A stretch of 64,000 nucleotides of DNA from Bifidobacterium adolescentis ATCC 15703 (GCF_000010425.1 NC_008618.1:551946-615945), one strand, 5' to 3'; shown: positions 1-9,000, numbered from the stretch's first letter. Notes: a model not told the origin generated them from the sequence alone. A program made the numbers and translations.

Positions 1-121
1 ATGCCGGGAATCTTGTGTTCGAAATATGAAATATTGCATGGCATCCATCCTATTCGTATGAAGTTCGTGTGGTTATGCCGTGTTACCGTACACGGTTTGC
101 GTGTTTCCCCGCTCTTGGGGG

Positions 122-175
122 GTATTGGAAACGGGCGGCCGCGAAAATGCTTCCACGGCCGCCCGTTTCCAATAC
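122..175. terminator. Perfect 20-bp inverted repeat, probable terminator
   Basis: The arms at 122-141 and 156-175 are exact reverse complements (GTATTGGAAACGGGCGGCCG and its complement) around a 14-nt loop. It lies just 3' of the minus-strand GH94 remnant that stops at 192, so it is most simply that gene's old terminator. No T-run follows on either strand, so factor-independent termination is not certain. I see no supported gene in 1-121. Confidence 0.6.
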
Positions 176-191
176 TCGGATAGTCAATCCG

Positions 192-952
192 TCAGAAGGT
201 GACGGTGACTTCGACTGGTTTGGTGGTATCGGTCGGGATCGGGACGGTGTCGCCGTCGAGGGTGGGGCGCACGCCGAGCAGGTATTGGGACGCGTCCACG
301 AAGGTCCACGCGGCGGTGCCGGTGAGCCAGGAGTTCTTGCCCTCGCCCGGGGTTGGGGACTCGTCCTCTAAGAAACCGTCCAACACACCGTCGCCAATCC
401 AATCTCCACCTCGCCGGTGGACAGGTTGCGCTGGAAGTTGGACGAGTCGTCCACGGCATTCCACAGGCACCATTCCACGGAGCCGGTCACGTCGATGACG
501 GCCGGCTCGTCGGTGGTGTTCGTCACGTCGAGCCGATTGATTTCCGCATTGGTGTGCAGCGGCACGAAGGCGGTGAGCTTGGATTCGATGCCTCGCTTGG
601 AAGCTTCGAACACGGTGTAGCCGATGCCTTGACGGCACTTGCAGGAATCAAGCGGGGTCTTGCACGGAAGGAAGGTCGGCGACCAGGTTTCGACCGGCTT
701 GGCATCGGCGGAATCGGAGTCCATCAGGCTCAGGTAATAGCAGCGGGAGCCGTTGTCTGCCGGCACGTTGTTATACCGGTAGCGGGTGATGCGGCGTAGT
801 TTGGCGTCCTTGTAGAAGCTGTAGCCGCCGCCGGTGTTGGAAATCAGCGAGAAGAAGTCCTCGTTGCCAAGGTAGTTGATCCACGGCAGGGGAGTCGCCG
901 GGGTTTCAATCACGTATTCCTTTGCGGCATCATCGAAATGACCGTAGCGCAT
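192..952 (-). pseudogene. GH94 cellobiose/chitobiose phosphorylase remnant, internally deleted
   Basis: Reading from 952 leftwards, the first ~185 residues (MRYGHFDDAAKEYVIETP..., LPWINYLGNEDFFSLISNTG, ...) are a clear GH94 N-terminus, as in cellobiose phosphorylase, which splits cellobiose with phosphate into glucose-1-phosphate and glucose. After STGEVEI (about position 400) this frame runs to a stop near 368-370. Another frame then supplies C-terminal GH94 sequence ([20 protein letters not shown], then [10 protein letters not shown]) and stops at 192. Intact family members are about 800 residues, so most of the middle, including the catalytic domain, is missing. A second junction after LGVRPTLDG is likely because the usual C-terminal beta-sandwich sequence is absent. 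The remnant cannot encode an active enzyme. Family call is firm; exact substrate is not recoverable. Confidence 0.8.
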
Positions 953-1035
953 GGGTGCCCTTTCGTCGGTGAAATGGCTGTGACGAGGTGTACTGTATGG
1001 GTATATCGTCCATTGATTTAATTAATAGGTTAGCA

Positions 1036-1061
1036 CGTTGTTTATAAACTTATAAATAACG
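1036..1061. promoter_or_regulatory. 26-bp palindrome, copy 1 (unassigned operator-like site)
   Basis: CGTTGTTTATAA (1036-1047), two bases, then TTATAAATAACG (1050-1061): 11 of 12 positions are symmetric. A closely matching palindrome lies at 19704-19729. It lies between the GH94 remnant start (952, minus) and the tRNA-Ile gene (1151, plus). The cognate regulator is not identifiable from this window. Confidence 0.5.
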
Positions 1062-1134
1062 ATTTGCTGGCGTGTTGCCGTCGGTCTTCCAATGGTCATC
1101 TGTCGACGCTGCCGCAATCGGGCAGAGGTTGGGG

Positions 1135-1140
1135 TATACT
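1135..1140 (+). promoter_or_regulatory. Probable -10 box of tRNA-Ile
   Basis: TATACT ends 10 bases before the first base of the tRNA, the right spacing for a short 5' leader removed by RNase P. No convincing -35 hexamer is seen at the usual distance. Confidence 0.45.
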
Positions 1141-1150
1141 TCCTCCCGTT

Positions 1151-1224
1151 GCCCTCGTAGCTCAGTTGGTTAGAGCAGCACCCTTATAAGGTGTTTGTCC
1201 TGGGTTCAAGTCCCAGCGAGGGCA
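1151..1224 (+). tRNA. tRNA-Ile with anticodon UAU
   Basis: A complete cloverleaf can be folded by eye: acceptor 1151-1157 with 1217-1223, D stem 1160-1163 with 1173-1176, anticodon stem 1178-1182 with 1190-1194 (one G-U), loop CTTATAA at 1183-1189, and T stem 1200-1204 with 1212-1216 enclosing TTCAAGT. The discriminator is A1224 and CCA is not encoded. The anticodon at 1185-1187 is TAT, which reads AUA. Most bacteria instead read AUA with a CAU anticodon modified to lysidine by TilS, so a genomic UAU anticodon is unusual. Isoleucine identity is inferred from the anticodon and the tRNA-Ile-like body. Confidence 0.9.
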
Positions 1225-1229
1225 CATGC

Positions 1230-1256
1230 GGACCTGCCGGAAGCGGCGGGTCCTTT
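1230..1256 (+). terminator. Terminator of tRNA-Ile
   Basis: GGACCTGCCG and CGGCGGGTCC pair over 10 bp (one G-T) around loop GAAG and are followed by TTT. It lies six bases after the tRNA 3' end. Confidence 0.65.
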
Positions 1257-1405
1257 GCATATCCGCGGATTGCAGTCCGTACGCCCTGCGTGTGACGGCG
1301 CATACCGTGTCCCGGCCATCGCCTACACTCCATAAGGTTATCCGGTTCACGCCTTGCCATCGGGGCAATGCGACCCGGGTCCCCCGAATCTCTAGGAGAC
1401 AAACT

Positions 1406-1618
1406 ATGAAGCAGGGTATCCATCCTGATTACCACGCAGTGCAGGTCACCTGCTCTTGCGGCAACACCTTCGTCACCCGTTCCACCTACAACGGCGATCA
1501 CATGACCGTCGACGTGTGCTCCAACTGCCACCCGTTCTACACCGGCAAGCAGAAGATCCTCGACACCGGTGGCCGCGTGGCTCGCTTCGAGAAGCGTTAC
1601 GGCAAGAAGGCCAAGTGA
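1406..1618 (+). CDS. rpmE: 50S ribosomal protein L31
   Basis: A 70-residue protein beginning [12 protein letters not shown], the standard opening of bacterial L31, a large-subunit protein at the central protuberance and intersubunit bridge. It keeps the zinc-type cysteine pattern, with CSCG near residue 16 and [13 protein letters not shown] near residue 36, so it is the zinc-binding (C+) form rather than the zinc-free paralogue induced under zinc limitation. The ATG at 1406 is preceded by TAGGAGAC at good spacing; upstream in-frame codons lack L31 similarity. It is monocistronic, closed by the hairpin at 1639-1671. Confidence 0.96.
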   Translation: MKQGIHPDYHAVQVTCSCGNTFVTRSTYNGDHMTVDVCSNCHPFYTGKQKILDTGGRVARFEKRYGKKAK

Positions 1619-1638
1619 GTCTTATTGCTTAGGCAATG

Positions 1639-1671
1639 AAAACGCCAGTCCATTCGTGGGCTGGCGTTTTT
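1639..1671 (+). terminator. rpmE: Rho-independent terminator after rpmE
   Basis: AAAACGCCAGTCC pairs with GGGCTGGCGTTTT around ATTCGT (one G-T pair), and the 3' arm ends in a T-run. Confidence 0.85.
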
Positions 1672-1799
1672 CGTTACCGACGTGCCGTCGCTCACCTCCG
1701 ACGACCGCACTTCCGCGCCACCTTATATGATGGACAGGTTGAGTAAGGTTCAGCGACGAGTGATTCCGCTGAAGCGCAGATACGAAGAAAAGGCGTACA

Positions 1800-2888
1800 T
1801 TGGCAGACGAACAATTCCCCGCGGCCGTCACCGCGCTTGAGGAATACCACAATATCGAACAGCAGATGGCCGAGCCGGAGGTCGCATCCAATCCCGACAA
1901 GATGCGCAAGCTGGGTCGGCGCCACGCCGAACTGGGTGCCATCGTCTCCGCCTACACCGCATACAAGCAGGTGAAGGACGATCTGGAGGCGGCCCGCGAG
2001 ATGGCGTCCGAAGATCCCGATTTCGCCGAAGAGGCCAAGCGGTTGGAAGGCGAGCTGCCCGCAGCCGAAGAGAAGCTGCGCACCGCGCTGATTCCGCGTG
2101 ACCCCGATGACGCGCGTGACACGATCATGGAGATCAAGGCCGGCACCGGTGGTGAGGAAGCGGCGCTGTTCGCCGGCGACCTGCTGCGTATGTACATGCG
2201 ATACGCGGAAAAGCGCGGCTGGTCGGTCACCGTGCAAAGCGAGAACACCACCGAGCTGGGTGGCGTCAAGGACGTGCAGCTGGCCATCCGCGCCAAAGGC
2301 ACTCCGGCGCCGGAGGACGGCGTGTGGGCTTCCCTCAAGTACGAAGGCGGCGTGCACCGCGTGCAGCGCATCCCCGTCACCGAATCGCAGGGACGTATCC
2401 AGACTTCCGCCGCCGGCGTGATCGTCTTCCCGGAAGCCGACGAGGACGACGATGAAATCGAAATCGATCCGAAAGACCTCAAAATCGACATCTTCATGAG
2501 CTCCGGCCCCGGCGGACAGTCCGTGAACACCACGTATTCCGCGGTCCGCATGACGCACATCCCCACCGGCATCACCGTGAACATGCAGGACGAGAAGAGC
2601 CAGATCCAGAACCGCGCGGCGGCACTGCGCGTTCTGAAGAGCCGCCTGCTGGCCATGAAACACGAGCAGGAGGCCGCCGAGGCCGCCGATATGCGCCATT
2701 CCCAGGTGCGCTCGCTGGACCGTTCGGAACGTATCCGCACGTACAACTTCCCGGAAAACCGCATCGTCGACCATCGCACGAACTACAAGGCGTACAACCT
2801 CGACGCCGTGCTTGACGGCGATCTGCAGGCCGTGATCGACAGCGACATCCAGGCGGACGAAGCCGATCGTCTCGCCAACCAGAAGTAA
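1800..2888 (+). CDS. prfA: Peptide chain release factor 1
   Basis: A 362-residue class I release factor that recognises UAA and UAG and triggers peptidyl-tRNA hydrolysis in the ribosome. The peptidyl-transferase motif [18 protein letters not shown] is intact. The codon-reading tripeptide is PVT (in [15 protein letters not shown]), as expected for RF1; RF2 has SPF. The start is TTG at 1800 ([20 protein letters not shown]), preceded by the purine-rich GAAGAAAAGG. prmC, whose product methylates the GGQ glutamine, follows after 9 bp, so the pair is very likely one transcript. A second, RF2-type factor lies at 29117. Confidence 0.97.
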   Translation: MADEQFPAAVTALEEYHNIEQQMAEPEVASNPDKMRKLGRRHAELGAIVSAYTAYKQVKDDLEAAREMASEDPDFAEEAKRLEGELPAAEEKLRTALIPRDPDDARDTIMEIKAGTGGEEAALFAGDLLRMYMRYAEKRGWSVTVQSENTTELGGVKDVQLAIRAKGTPAPEDGVWASLKYEGGVHRVQRIPVTESQGRIQTSAAGVIVFPEADEDDDEIEIDPKDLKIDIFMSSGPGGQSVNTTYSAVRMTHIPTGITVNMQDEKSQIQNRAAALRVLKSRLLAMKHEQEAAEAADMRHSQVRSLDRSERIRTYNFPENRIVDHRTNYKAYNLDAVLDGDLQAVIDSDIQADEADRLANQK

Positions 2889-2897
2889 GGCGATTGG

Positions 2898-3818
2898 GTG
2901 GCGACGGTATTCGAAACGGTGCGTTCCGCCGCGGACGAACTACGTGCGGCGGGAGTCGACACTCCGCAGCACGACGCCAAACTGCTGCTCGCCGAAGCGT
3001 TCCATACGGACCTGCAGCACGTGGACAAAGCCATGCTCATGGGCGATGGCGTCGAACGTCTGGCCGAAAAAGAAGACGCGGAACCGGCGATGGAACGTTT
3101 CCAGACCATGCTGGCCCGTCGTGTCAAACGCGAGCCGTTGCAGCACATCACCGGCCATGCGCCGTTTCGCTACCTTGATTTGAAAGTCGGTCCAGGCGTG
3201 TTCATTCCACGTCCGGAAACCGAACTGGTCGTGCAGGAAGGCGTCGACTGGGCCACCAGAAACGGCATGTACCGCGCCAAAGTGGTCGATCTGTGCGCCG
3301 GCAGCGGTGCGATCGGCCTCGCCTTCGCTTCGGAAGTGCCGGGCAGCGAGGTGTGGGCCGTCGAGAAAAGCGCTACGACCGCCGAGTGGACGTGGCGCAA
3401 CCTCGACGAGACCGCGAAACGGTATCCCGCAATCGCCGGCAATTATCATCTGGACATCGCCGACGCCACGCAAATGCCGACGCTAAGCCAACTTGACGGC
3501 ACCATCGACATCGTGCTCACCAATCCGCCGTACGTGCCGCTTGCCGACATTCCCGAACAGTCGGAAGTGCGCGATTATGATCCCGATCTGGCGCTATACG
3601 GCGGTTCGGCGGATGGCACGCTCATTCCGGAACGCATCATCGCACGCGCGGCGAAACTGCTTCGTGCGGGTGGACTTATGGTGATGGAGCACGACATCAC
3701 GCAGGGGGAGCGGCTTGCCGCCTTCGCACGAACCTGCGGCTTCGTCGACGTTACCGTGCATAACGACTACACCGGACGGCCACGTTATCTGACGGCGGAA
3801 AAACAGCCGGCACAGTAA
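2898..3818 (+). CDS. prmC: Release factor glutamine N5-methyltransferase
   Basis: A 306-residue PrmC/HemK protein. It methylates the GGQ glutamine of RF1 and RF2 with S-adenosylmethionine. An N-terminal helical substrate-binding part (residues 1-80) contains the R-x-P-L-Q-H-I-T-G stretch typical of the family (REPLQHITGHAPFRYLDL). A Rossmann methyltransferase fold follows with SAM motif VVDLCAGSGAIGLAFA and catalytic NPPYVP (in VLTNPPYVPLADIP). The GTG start at 2898 lies 9 bp after prfA. The coupling with prfA is the widely conserved arrangement. No clear terminator follows; the 245 bp up to livJ shows no further gene. Confidence 0.96.
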   Translation: MATVFETVRSAADELRAAGVDTPQHDAKLLLAEAFHTDLQHVDKAMLMGDGVERLAEKEDAEPAMERFQTMLARRVKREPLQHITGHAPFRYLDLKVGPGVFIPRPETELVVQEGVDWATRNGMYRAKVVDLCAGSGAIGLAFASEVPGSEVWAVEKSATTAEWTWRNLDETAKRYPAIAGNYHLDIADATQMPTLSQLDGTIDIVLTNPPYVPLADIPEQSEVRDYDPDLALYGGSADGTLIPERIIARAAKLLRAGGLMVMEHDITQGERLAAFARTCGFVDVTVHNDYTGRPRYLTAEKQPAQ

Positions 3819-4063
3819 CTTATATTCTTTTGCGCCATGCTGACGGGGATATAACCAGAAGTTGAGTCTCACTATAAGAACATTTTATGCAGGCCGCCGT
3901 CCGTCAGGCTATAAAGAACAATCGGAATGCACAGAGAGAGAACGGGCGTCCGTCATGAGTGGTCGCCGTGGTTCCGCGCACGGGGGTTGAGATGAACATG
4001 ATTTTTTCCAAGGTGCGCGTTGAAAGGAATGTGCAGCGTTTTCAAGAAAAGAGGAAGAACGGA

Positions 4064-5260
4064 ATGAACGCGAAGTTCTCCGCCAAGTGCGTCGCCCTGA
4101 TCGCGGCAGGCGCAATGTCGATGTCCCTCGCTGCCTGCTCCGGCGGCAGCATGGACGATTCCAGCAGCTCCAACGGTAGCGCGGCCAACAGCGATACCAT
4201 CACGCTGGGCTCCGTCACCACCAACTCCGGCACCGCCGCCGCATATGGCGAGGCCGAGGTCGCCGGCTTCAAGCTGGCTGTGGATGAGATCAACGCCAAG
4301 GGCGGCATCAACGGCAAGAAGGTCAAGCTCGAGTCCATGGACGACAAGGGCGACGCCACCGAAGCCTCCAACGCCTTCAACAAGCTCGCCGGCGACAACA
4401 GCGTGCTCGGCGTGGTCGGCCCGACCATCTCCTCCACCACCGCGGCAGTGGCTCCGCTGGCCGACCAGTCCAAGCTGCCGGCCATCGCACCGGCCGCCAC
4501 CTCCGACTCCATCGAGACCGGTGGCTACATGTTCCGCACCTGCTTCAAGGACTCCTACCAGGGTGAGATCGCTGCCAAGTTCGCAGCCGAGACCCTGAAG
4601 GTCAAGAAGGTCGCCGTGCTGTACGGCACCGGCGATCCGTACTCCTCCGGCGTGGGCAAGGCCTTCGCCGCTGCCGCCAAGAAGGCCGGCCTTGACGTCG
4701 TGGCCGAAGAGAACTCCTCCAGCGCCGACGACACCGAGTACTCCTCCCAGCTGCAGAAGATCCAGGCCGCTGGCGCCGAGTTCCTGTACGCTCCGTACTA
4801 CTACTCCGTCGCTGGCCCGTACATCATCCCGCAGGCCCGCTCCGTCGGCTACAAGGGCTATGTGATGGGTCCTGACGGCTACGACGGCCTGAAGATGACC
4901 GACGACAAGTCGCTGTACAACAAGGTGCTCTACACCACCCACTACTCTCCGGACGACACCTCCAACGCCAAGGTGCAGGACTTCATCAAGTCCTACAAGA
5001 AGGCCAACAAGAACGCCGATCCGAACACCTTCACCGCACTGGGCTACGACTCCGTGTACATGATGAAGCAGGCCATCGAGAAAGCCGGCAAGAACGCCAC
5101 CCGCGAAGGCGTGCGCAACGCCATCGCCGGCATGAGCTTCGAAGGCGTGACCGGCAACTTCACGCTCGACAAGAAGGGCTCCCCGAAGAAGTCCGTCGTC
5201 GTGCTTGAGCTCAAGGACGGCAAGCCGCAGTACAAGACCACCATTCAGCCTGCCAAGTGA
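4064..5260 (+). CDS. livJ: Branched-chain amino acid ABC transporter, substrate-binding lipoprotein
   Basis: A 398-residue extracytoplasmic binding protein of the LivJ (periplasmic-binding fold I) family. A signal peptide ends in the lipobox SLAAC with lipidated Cys25, then a Ser/Asn-rich linker, then TITLGSVTTNSGTAAAYGEA and the LAVDEINAKGG motif typical of Leu/Ile/Val receptors. ATG 4064 is chosen over upstream in-frame starts because it follows GAGGAAG and gives a proper signal peptide. It is the first gene of livJHMGF. Two hairpins in the 174-bp gap to livH may give more livJ mRNA than permease mRNA. Ligand specificity (Leu/Ile/Val or a related compound) is family inference. Confidence 0.93.
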   Translation: MNAKFSAKCVALIAAGAMSMSLAACSGGSMDDSSSSNGSAANSDTITLGSVTTNSGTAAAYGEAEVAGFKLAVDEINAKGGINGKKVKLESMDDKGDATEASNAFNKLAGDNSVLGVVGPTISSTTAAVAPLADQSKLPAIAPAATSDSIETGGYMFRTCFKDSYQGEIAAKFAAETLKVKKVAVLYGTGDPYSSGVGKAFAAAAKKAGLDVVAEENSSSADDTEYSSQLQKIQAAGAEFLYAPYYYSVAGPYIIPQARSVGYKGYVMGPDGYDGLKMTDDKSLYNKVLYTTHYSPDDTSNAKVQDFIKSYKKANKNADPNTFTALGYDSVYMMKQAIEKAGKNATREGVRNAIAGMSFEGVTGNFTLDKKGSPKKSVVVLELKDGKPQYKTTIQPAK

Positions 5261-5290
5261 GCGTCGCTTGCCTGAAGGCCTGAATCTGTG

Positions 5291-5326
5291 AAGAGGAGGG
5301 GGCCGGGAAACCGGTTCTCTCCCTTT
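5291..5326 (+). terminator. Hairpin between livJ and livH (attenuator or mRNA stabiliser)
   Basis: A 16-bp imperfect stem (mostly G-C with G-T wobbles) is capped by a GAAA tetraloop inside CCGGGAAACCGG. No T-run follows, and the operon continues, so partial termination or 3'-end protection of livJ mRNA is likelier than full stop. Confidence 0.5.
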
Positions 5327-5356
5327 CGCGTATCAAGACGAAAATAACCATATTCA

Positions 5357-5378
5357 GCCGCTGGGCTTCTTCAGCGGC
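5357..5378 (+). terminator. Second intercistronic hairpin in the livJ-livH gap
   Basis: GCCGCTG (5357-5363) pairs with CAGCGGC (5372-5378) around an 8-nt loop. There is no T-run. With the hairpin at 5291 it forms a tandem structure upstream of livH. Confidence 0.4.
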
Positions 5379-5434
5379 CAAGCCGGACGGTTATGTCAAA
5401 AGTCCGGCATCATCAACTTTTGAAAGGAGGAATG

Positions 5435-6361
5435 ATGGGCGATCAGATCATCATGTTCATCAGTCAGATCTTCAACGGTCTGAAGATCGGCAGCGTGTAC
5501 TCGCTCGTGGCACTCGGCTACACCATGGTGTACGGCATCATTCGTTTGATCAACTTCGCACACGGCGATTTCATCATGGTCGGCTCCTACGTGCTGATGC
5601 TTACCATTCCGGCGATCGTCGCATTCGGCCTGCCCGCATGGGTGGCCGTCATCCCCGCGATCCTCATGTGCGTGGCGGTGGGCGTCATCGTGGAGAGGGC
5701 CGCATACAAGCCGGTTCGTGAAAAGGGCAACAGCATGACGGCCCTCATCACCGCAATCGCAATGAGCCTTCTGCTGGAGAACGGCTCCCAGGCCATCTTC
5801 GGCGCCGACTACCAGACCGTGCCCACCATCATCCAGATTCCGACGCTGGCGATCGGCAAACTGAAGATCGACGGCGCGACCATCATCACCATCGTGCTCG
5901 GCGTGATCATCATGGTCGCGCTGCAGCTGTTCGTCACCTACACCAAGCAGGGCAAGGCCATGCGCGCGGTCTCCGAAGACAAGGAGGCCTCGATCCTGAT
6001 GGGCATCAACGTGAACTCCACCATCACGCTCACGTTCGCCATCGGTTCGGGCCTCGCCGCCGTCGCATCGCTGATGTACTGCGTTTCCTATCCGCAGGTG
6101 TCCCCGATGATGGGTGCGATGCTGGGCCTGAAGGCCTTCGTCGCGGCCGTGCTCGGCGGCATCGGCTCCATCCCGGGTGCCATGGTCGGCGGTCTGGTGA
6201 TCGGCGTGGTCGAAAGCCTGACCAAGGCGTACATCGGCACCATCACCAGCGGCGTGATCACGTCCGCGTTCTCCGACGCCATTGTGTTCGGCATCCTCAT
6301 CATCGTGCTCCTGGTCAAGCCGTCCGGCCTGATGGGCGAACCGGAAACCGAGAAGGTGTGA
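5435..6361 (+). CDS. livH: Branched-chain amino acid ABC transporter permease LivH
   Basis: A 308-residue membrane protein with about eight hydrophobic segments and the LivH signature regions GLKIGSVYSLVALGYTMVYG and INFAHGDFIMVGSY, the latter diagnostic for the HAAT permease family. The ATG pair at 5432/5435 follows AAAGGAGG; 5435 gives the better spacing, and the earlier in-frame ATG at 5393 lacks a ribosome site. It forms the channel with LivM. livM begins 4 bp after its stop, showing co-transcription. Confidence 0.93.
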   Translation: MGDQIIMFISQIFNGLKIGSVYSLVALGYTMVYGIIRLINFAHGDFIMVGSYVLMLTIPAIVAFGLPAWVAVIPAILMCVAVGVIVERAAYKPVREKGNSMTALITAIAMSLLLENGSQAIFGADYQTVPTIIQIPTLAIGKLKIDGATIITIVLGVIIMVALQLFVTYTKQGKAMRAVSEDKEASILMGINVNSTITLTFAIGSGLAAVASLMYCVSYPQVSPMMGAMLGLKAFVAAVLGGIGSIPGAMVGGLVIGVVESLTKAYIGTITSGVITSAFSDAIVFGILIIVLLVKPSGLMGEPETEKV

Positions 6362-6365
6362 CCTC

Positions 6366-7487
6366 ATGAAGAAATCAATGCTTTCCACCAAACAGTCCTA
6401 TCTGATGTGCGCGGTCGGCATCGTCGTGCTGTTCGGCATTCTGATGGGTGTATGCGAATCCGGCATGGCCAGCACCTACATCAAGGGCATCATGATGACA
6501 AGCTGCATCGCCATCATCATGACCACGTCGCTGAACCTCACCATCGGCGTGCTCGGCCAGCTGACGCTGGGCTGCTGCGGCTTCGAAGCGATCGGCGCGT
6601 ACAGCGCGGCCCTGCTGAGCAAGCTGCTCGTCGCCAACGGCGTTGCGATGGATCCGACGCTGCGATTCCTGCTGACGACGCTCGCCGGCGGCGTGGTCGC
6701 CTGCATCTTCGGCATCCTGGTCGGCATTCCGGCACTGCGTCTGCATGGCGATTACCTCGCCATCATCACGCTGGGCTTCGGCGAAATCATCCGCGTGATC
6801 ATCCAGAACCTGAAGGTCGCCGGCGGCATGGGCCTTGACAAGGGCGCGGCCGGCCAGGCGCTGATCGGCATCGACCGACTCGCCAACCTGTACGTCGTGT
6901 TCTGGATCACCGTCGTCACCGTCGTGCTGCTGTTCATGTTCGCCCGCTCCCGTTACGGCCGTGCCGTCAAGGCCATCCGCGACGACGAGATCGCGGCAAG
7001 CGCGTCCGGCATCAACATCACCTACATGAAGGTGCTCGTGTTCGCTATCTCCGCGTTCTTCGCGGGCATCGCCGGCGGCATCTTCGCCCAGTACATCGGC
7101 TCGCTGAACCCCGCGATGGCCGGATGGCTGCAATCGATCAACTACGTGATCATGGTCGTGTTCGGCGGCATGGGCTCGCTGACAGGTTCCATCGTCTCCG
7201 CCATCGCGCTGACGATCCTGCCGGAGCTGTTGCGCGCCTTCTCCACCTACCGCATGCTCGTGTACTCGGTGGCGCTGGTGCTCATCATGATCTTCCGCCC
7301 GCAGGGCATCTTCGGCAACTGGGAATTCTCCCTGACCAAGACCATCAACAAGCTGTTCTACCCGATGAAGGTCAAGGCGCACGGCAAGTCGAAGCAGGCT
7401 GAATCCACCGCCAAGGCAGCCAAGGACACCGCCAAGACGGACGAAACCGTCGAGACGGCCGCCGACACCAAGGAGGCGCAGGCATGA
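6366..7487 (+). CDS. livM: Branched-chain amino acid ABC transporter permease LivM
   Basis: A 373-residue second permease of the Liv system with multiple membrane segments and the family motif LTIGVLGQLTLGCCGFEAIGAY near residue 60, plus the cytoplasmic EAA-type region RYGRAVKAIRDDEIAASASG. The C-terminus carries a charged Lys/Ala/Thr-rich tail of about 40 residues (TAKAAKDTAKTDETVETAAD) beyond the usual end, predicted cytosolic and low complexity. It overlaps livG by ATGA at 7484-7487, indicating translational coupling. Confidence 0.93.
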   Translation: MKKSMLSTKQSYLMCAVGIVVLFGILMGVCESGMASTYIKGIMMTSCIAIIMTTSLNLTIGVLGQLTLGCCGFEAIGAYSAALLSKLLVANGVAMDPTLRFLLTTLAGGVVACIFGILVGIPALRLHGDYLAIITLGFGEIIRVIIQNLKVAGGMGLDKGAAGQALIGIDRLANLYVVFWITVVTVVLLFMFARSRYGRAVKAIRDDEIAASASGINITYMKVLVFAISAFFAGIAGGIFAQYIGSLNPAMAGWLQSINYVIMVVFGGMGSLTGSIVSAIALTILPELLRAFSTYRMLVYSVALVLIMIFRPQGIFGNWEFSLTKTINKLFYPMKVKAHGKSKQAESTAKAAKDTAKTDETVETAADTKEAQA

Positions 7488-8296
7488 GCGAGCCCATCCT
7501 GAAAGCCGAACATCTCGGCATCACCTTCGGAGGCCTCAAAGCCGTATCCGACTTCAACATGACCATCAACTCCGGCGAGCTCGTCGGTCTGATCGGCCCG
7601 AACGGCGCCGGCAAAACCACCGTGTTCAACCTGCTGACCGGCGTGTACCAGCCCACGGAAGGCGAGTTCTTCCTGGACGGCGAACGCATGAACGGCAAGA
7701 AGACGTACCAGGTGGTGCGCGCCGGCATCGCCAGAACCTTCCAGAACATCCGCCTGTTCGGCCAGATGACCGTGGAGGAGAACGTGCTGGTCGCATTCAA
7801 CGAATCGTTCAGCTACCACATGGGCGGCGCGATTTTCCGCACGCCGAAATTCTGGAAGCAGGAACGCGAGATGCACGCCAAAGCCATCGACCTGCTCAAG
7901 ATCTTCGGACTAGAGGGCCTGGCCGAAACCGAAGCGGCGAACCTGCCGTACGGCGCCCAGCGCAAGCTGGAAATCGCCCGCGCCCTCGCCACCGGCATGA
8001 AACTGCTGTTGCTCGACGAGCCGGCGGCAGGCATGAACCCGACGGAGACCGAGGACCTGCTCAACTGCATCAACACCATCCGCGACCGCTTCGGCATCGC
8101 CATCCTGCTGATCGAGCATGACATGAGCCTGGTGATGAACGTCTGCCAGCGCATCCAGGTGCTCGACTACGGACGCACCATCGCCGCCGGCACGCCGGAC
8201 GAGATCGCCAACAACCCGCAGGTCATCTCCGCATACCTGGGTTCCGACGACGATACCGACAGCGACGATGCCAAGCACGAAAGCGAGGAAGCCTGA
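7484..8296 (+). CDS. livG: Branched-chain amino acid ABC transporter ATPase LivG
   Basis: A 270-residue ATPase with Walker A GPNGAGKTTVFNLLTGVY, Walker B LLLLDEPAAGMNP and the Liv-type signature region LPYGAQRKLEIARALAT; the usual LSGGQ is replaced by LPYGAQ, which is normal for LivG. The C-terminus ends in an acidic Asp-rich tail (SDDDTDSDDAKHESEEA). It overlaps livM by 4 nt and livF by 1 nt. Confidence 0.94.
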   Translation: MSEPILKAEHLGITFGGLKAVSDFNMTINSGELVGLIGPNGAGKTTVFNLLTGVYQPTEGEFFLDGERMNGKKTYQVVRAGIARTFQNIRLFGQMTVEENVLVAFNESFSYHMGGAIFRTPKFWKQEREMHAKAIDLLKIFGLEGLAETEAANLPYGAQRKLEIARALATGMKLLLLDEPAAGMNPTETEDLLNCINTIRDRFGIAILLIEHDMSLVMNVCQRIQVLDYGRTIAAGTPDEIANNPQVISAYLGSDDDTDSDDAKHESEEA

Positions 8297-9000
8297 TGCT
8301 GGAAGTCAAGAACCTTTCCGTTTCGTACGGTGCCATCGAAGCCGTCAAGGACATCAGCTTCACTGTCAACGACGGCGAGATCGTGTCTCTGATCGGCGCG
8401 AACGGCGCAGGCAAGACCACCACGCTGCACACCATCACCGGTCTGGTACCGGCGAAATCCGGTTCCGTGATGTACAACGGAGTGGATCTGCTGAAAACCC
8501 ACAACAACAAGATCGTGACCCTCGGTATGGCGCACATTCCGGAAGGGCGCCACGTCTTCACACGCATGAGCGTCGAAGAGAACCTGGAGATGGGCGCGTT
8601 CAGCCTGAAGGACCAGTCGGACCTCAAGAAGGACCTCGACATGGTCTACGGCCTGTTCCCCCGTCTGAAGGAACGCCGTAACCAGAAGGCCGGCACGTTG
8701 TCCGGCGGCGAGCAGCAGATGCTGGCGATGGGCCGCGCGCTGATGAGCCATCCGAAGACGATCCTCATGGACGAGCCGTCCATGGGCCTGTCCCCGAAGC
8801 TCGTCAAGGAGATCTTCTCCATCATCCGCAAGCTGCACGAGCAGGGCATCACGATTCTGCTGGTCGAGCAGAACGCCAAGATGGCGCTGTCGATCGCCGA
8901 CCGCGCATACGTGCTGGAAACCGGCCGTATCACGATGGAAGGCGACGCCAAGGAACTGCTCAACAACGAGCAGGTGCGCAAGGCGTATCTGGGCGCCTGA
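8296..9000 (+). CDS. livF: Branched-chain amino acid ABC transporter ATPase LivF
   Basis: A 234-residue ATPase, the usual LivF length. Walker A is GANGAGKTTTLHTITGL, the signature is LSGGEQQMLAMGRALMS, and Walker B is TILMDEPSMGLSP. The characteristic IPEGRHVFTRMSVEENLEMG loop is present. Its start overlaps the livG stop (TGATG). It is the last gene of the operon, followed by the hairpin at 9016-9055. Confidence 0.95.
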   Translation: MLEVKNLSVSYGAIEAVKDISFTVNDGEIVSLIGANGAGKTTTLHTITGLVPAKSGSVMYNGVDLLKTHNNKIVTLGMAHIPEGRHVFTRMSVEENLEMGAFSLKDQSDLKKDLDMVYGLFPRLKERRNQKAGTLSGGEQQMLAMGRALMSHPKTILMDEPSMGLSPKLVKEIFSIIRKLHEQGITILLVEQNAKMALSIADRAYVLETGRITMEGDAKELLNNEQVRKAYLGA

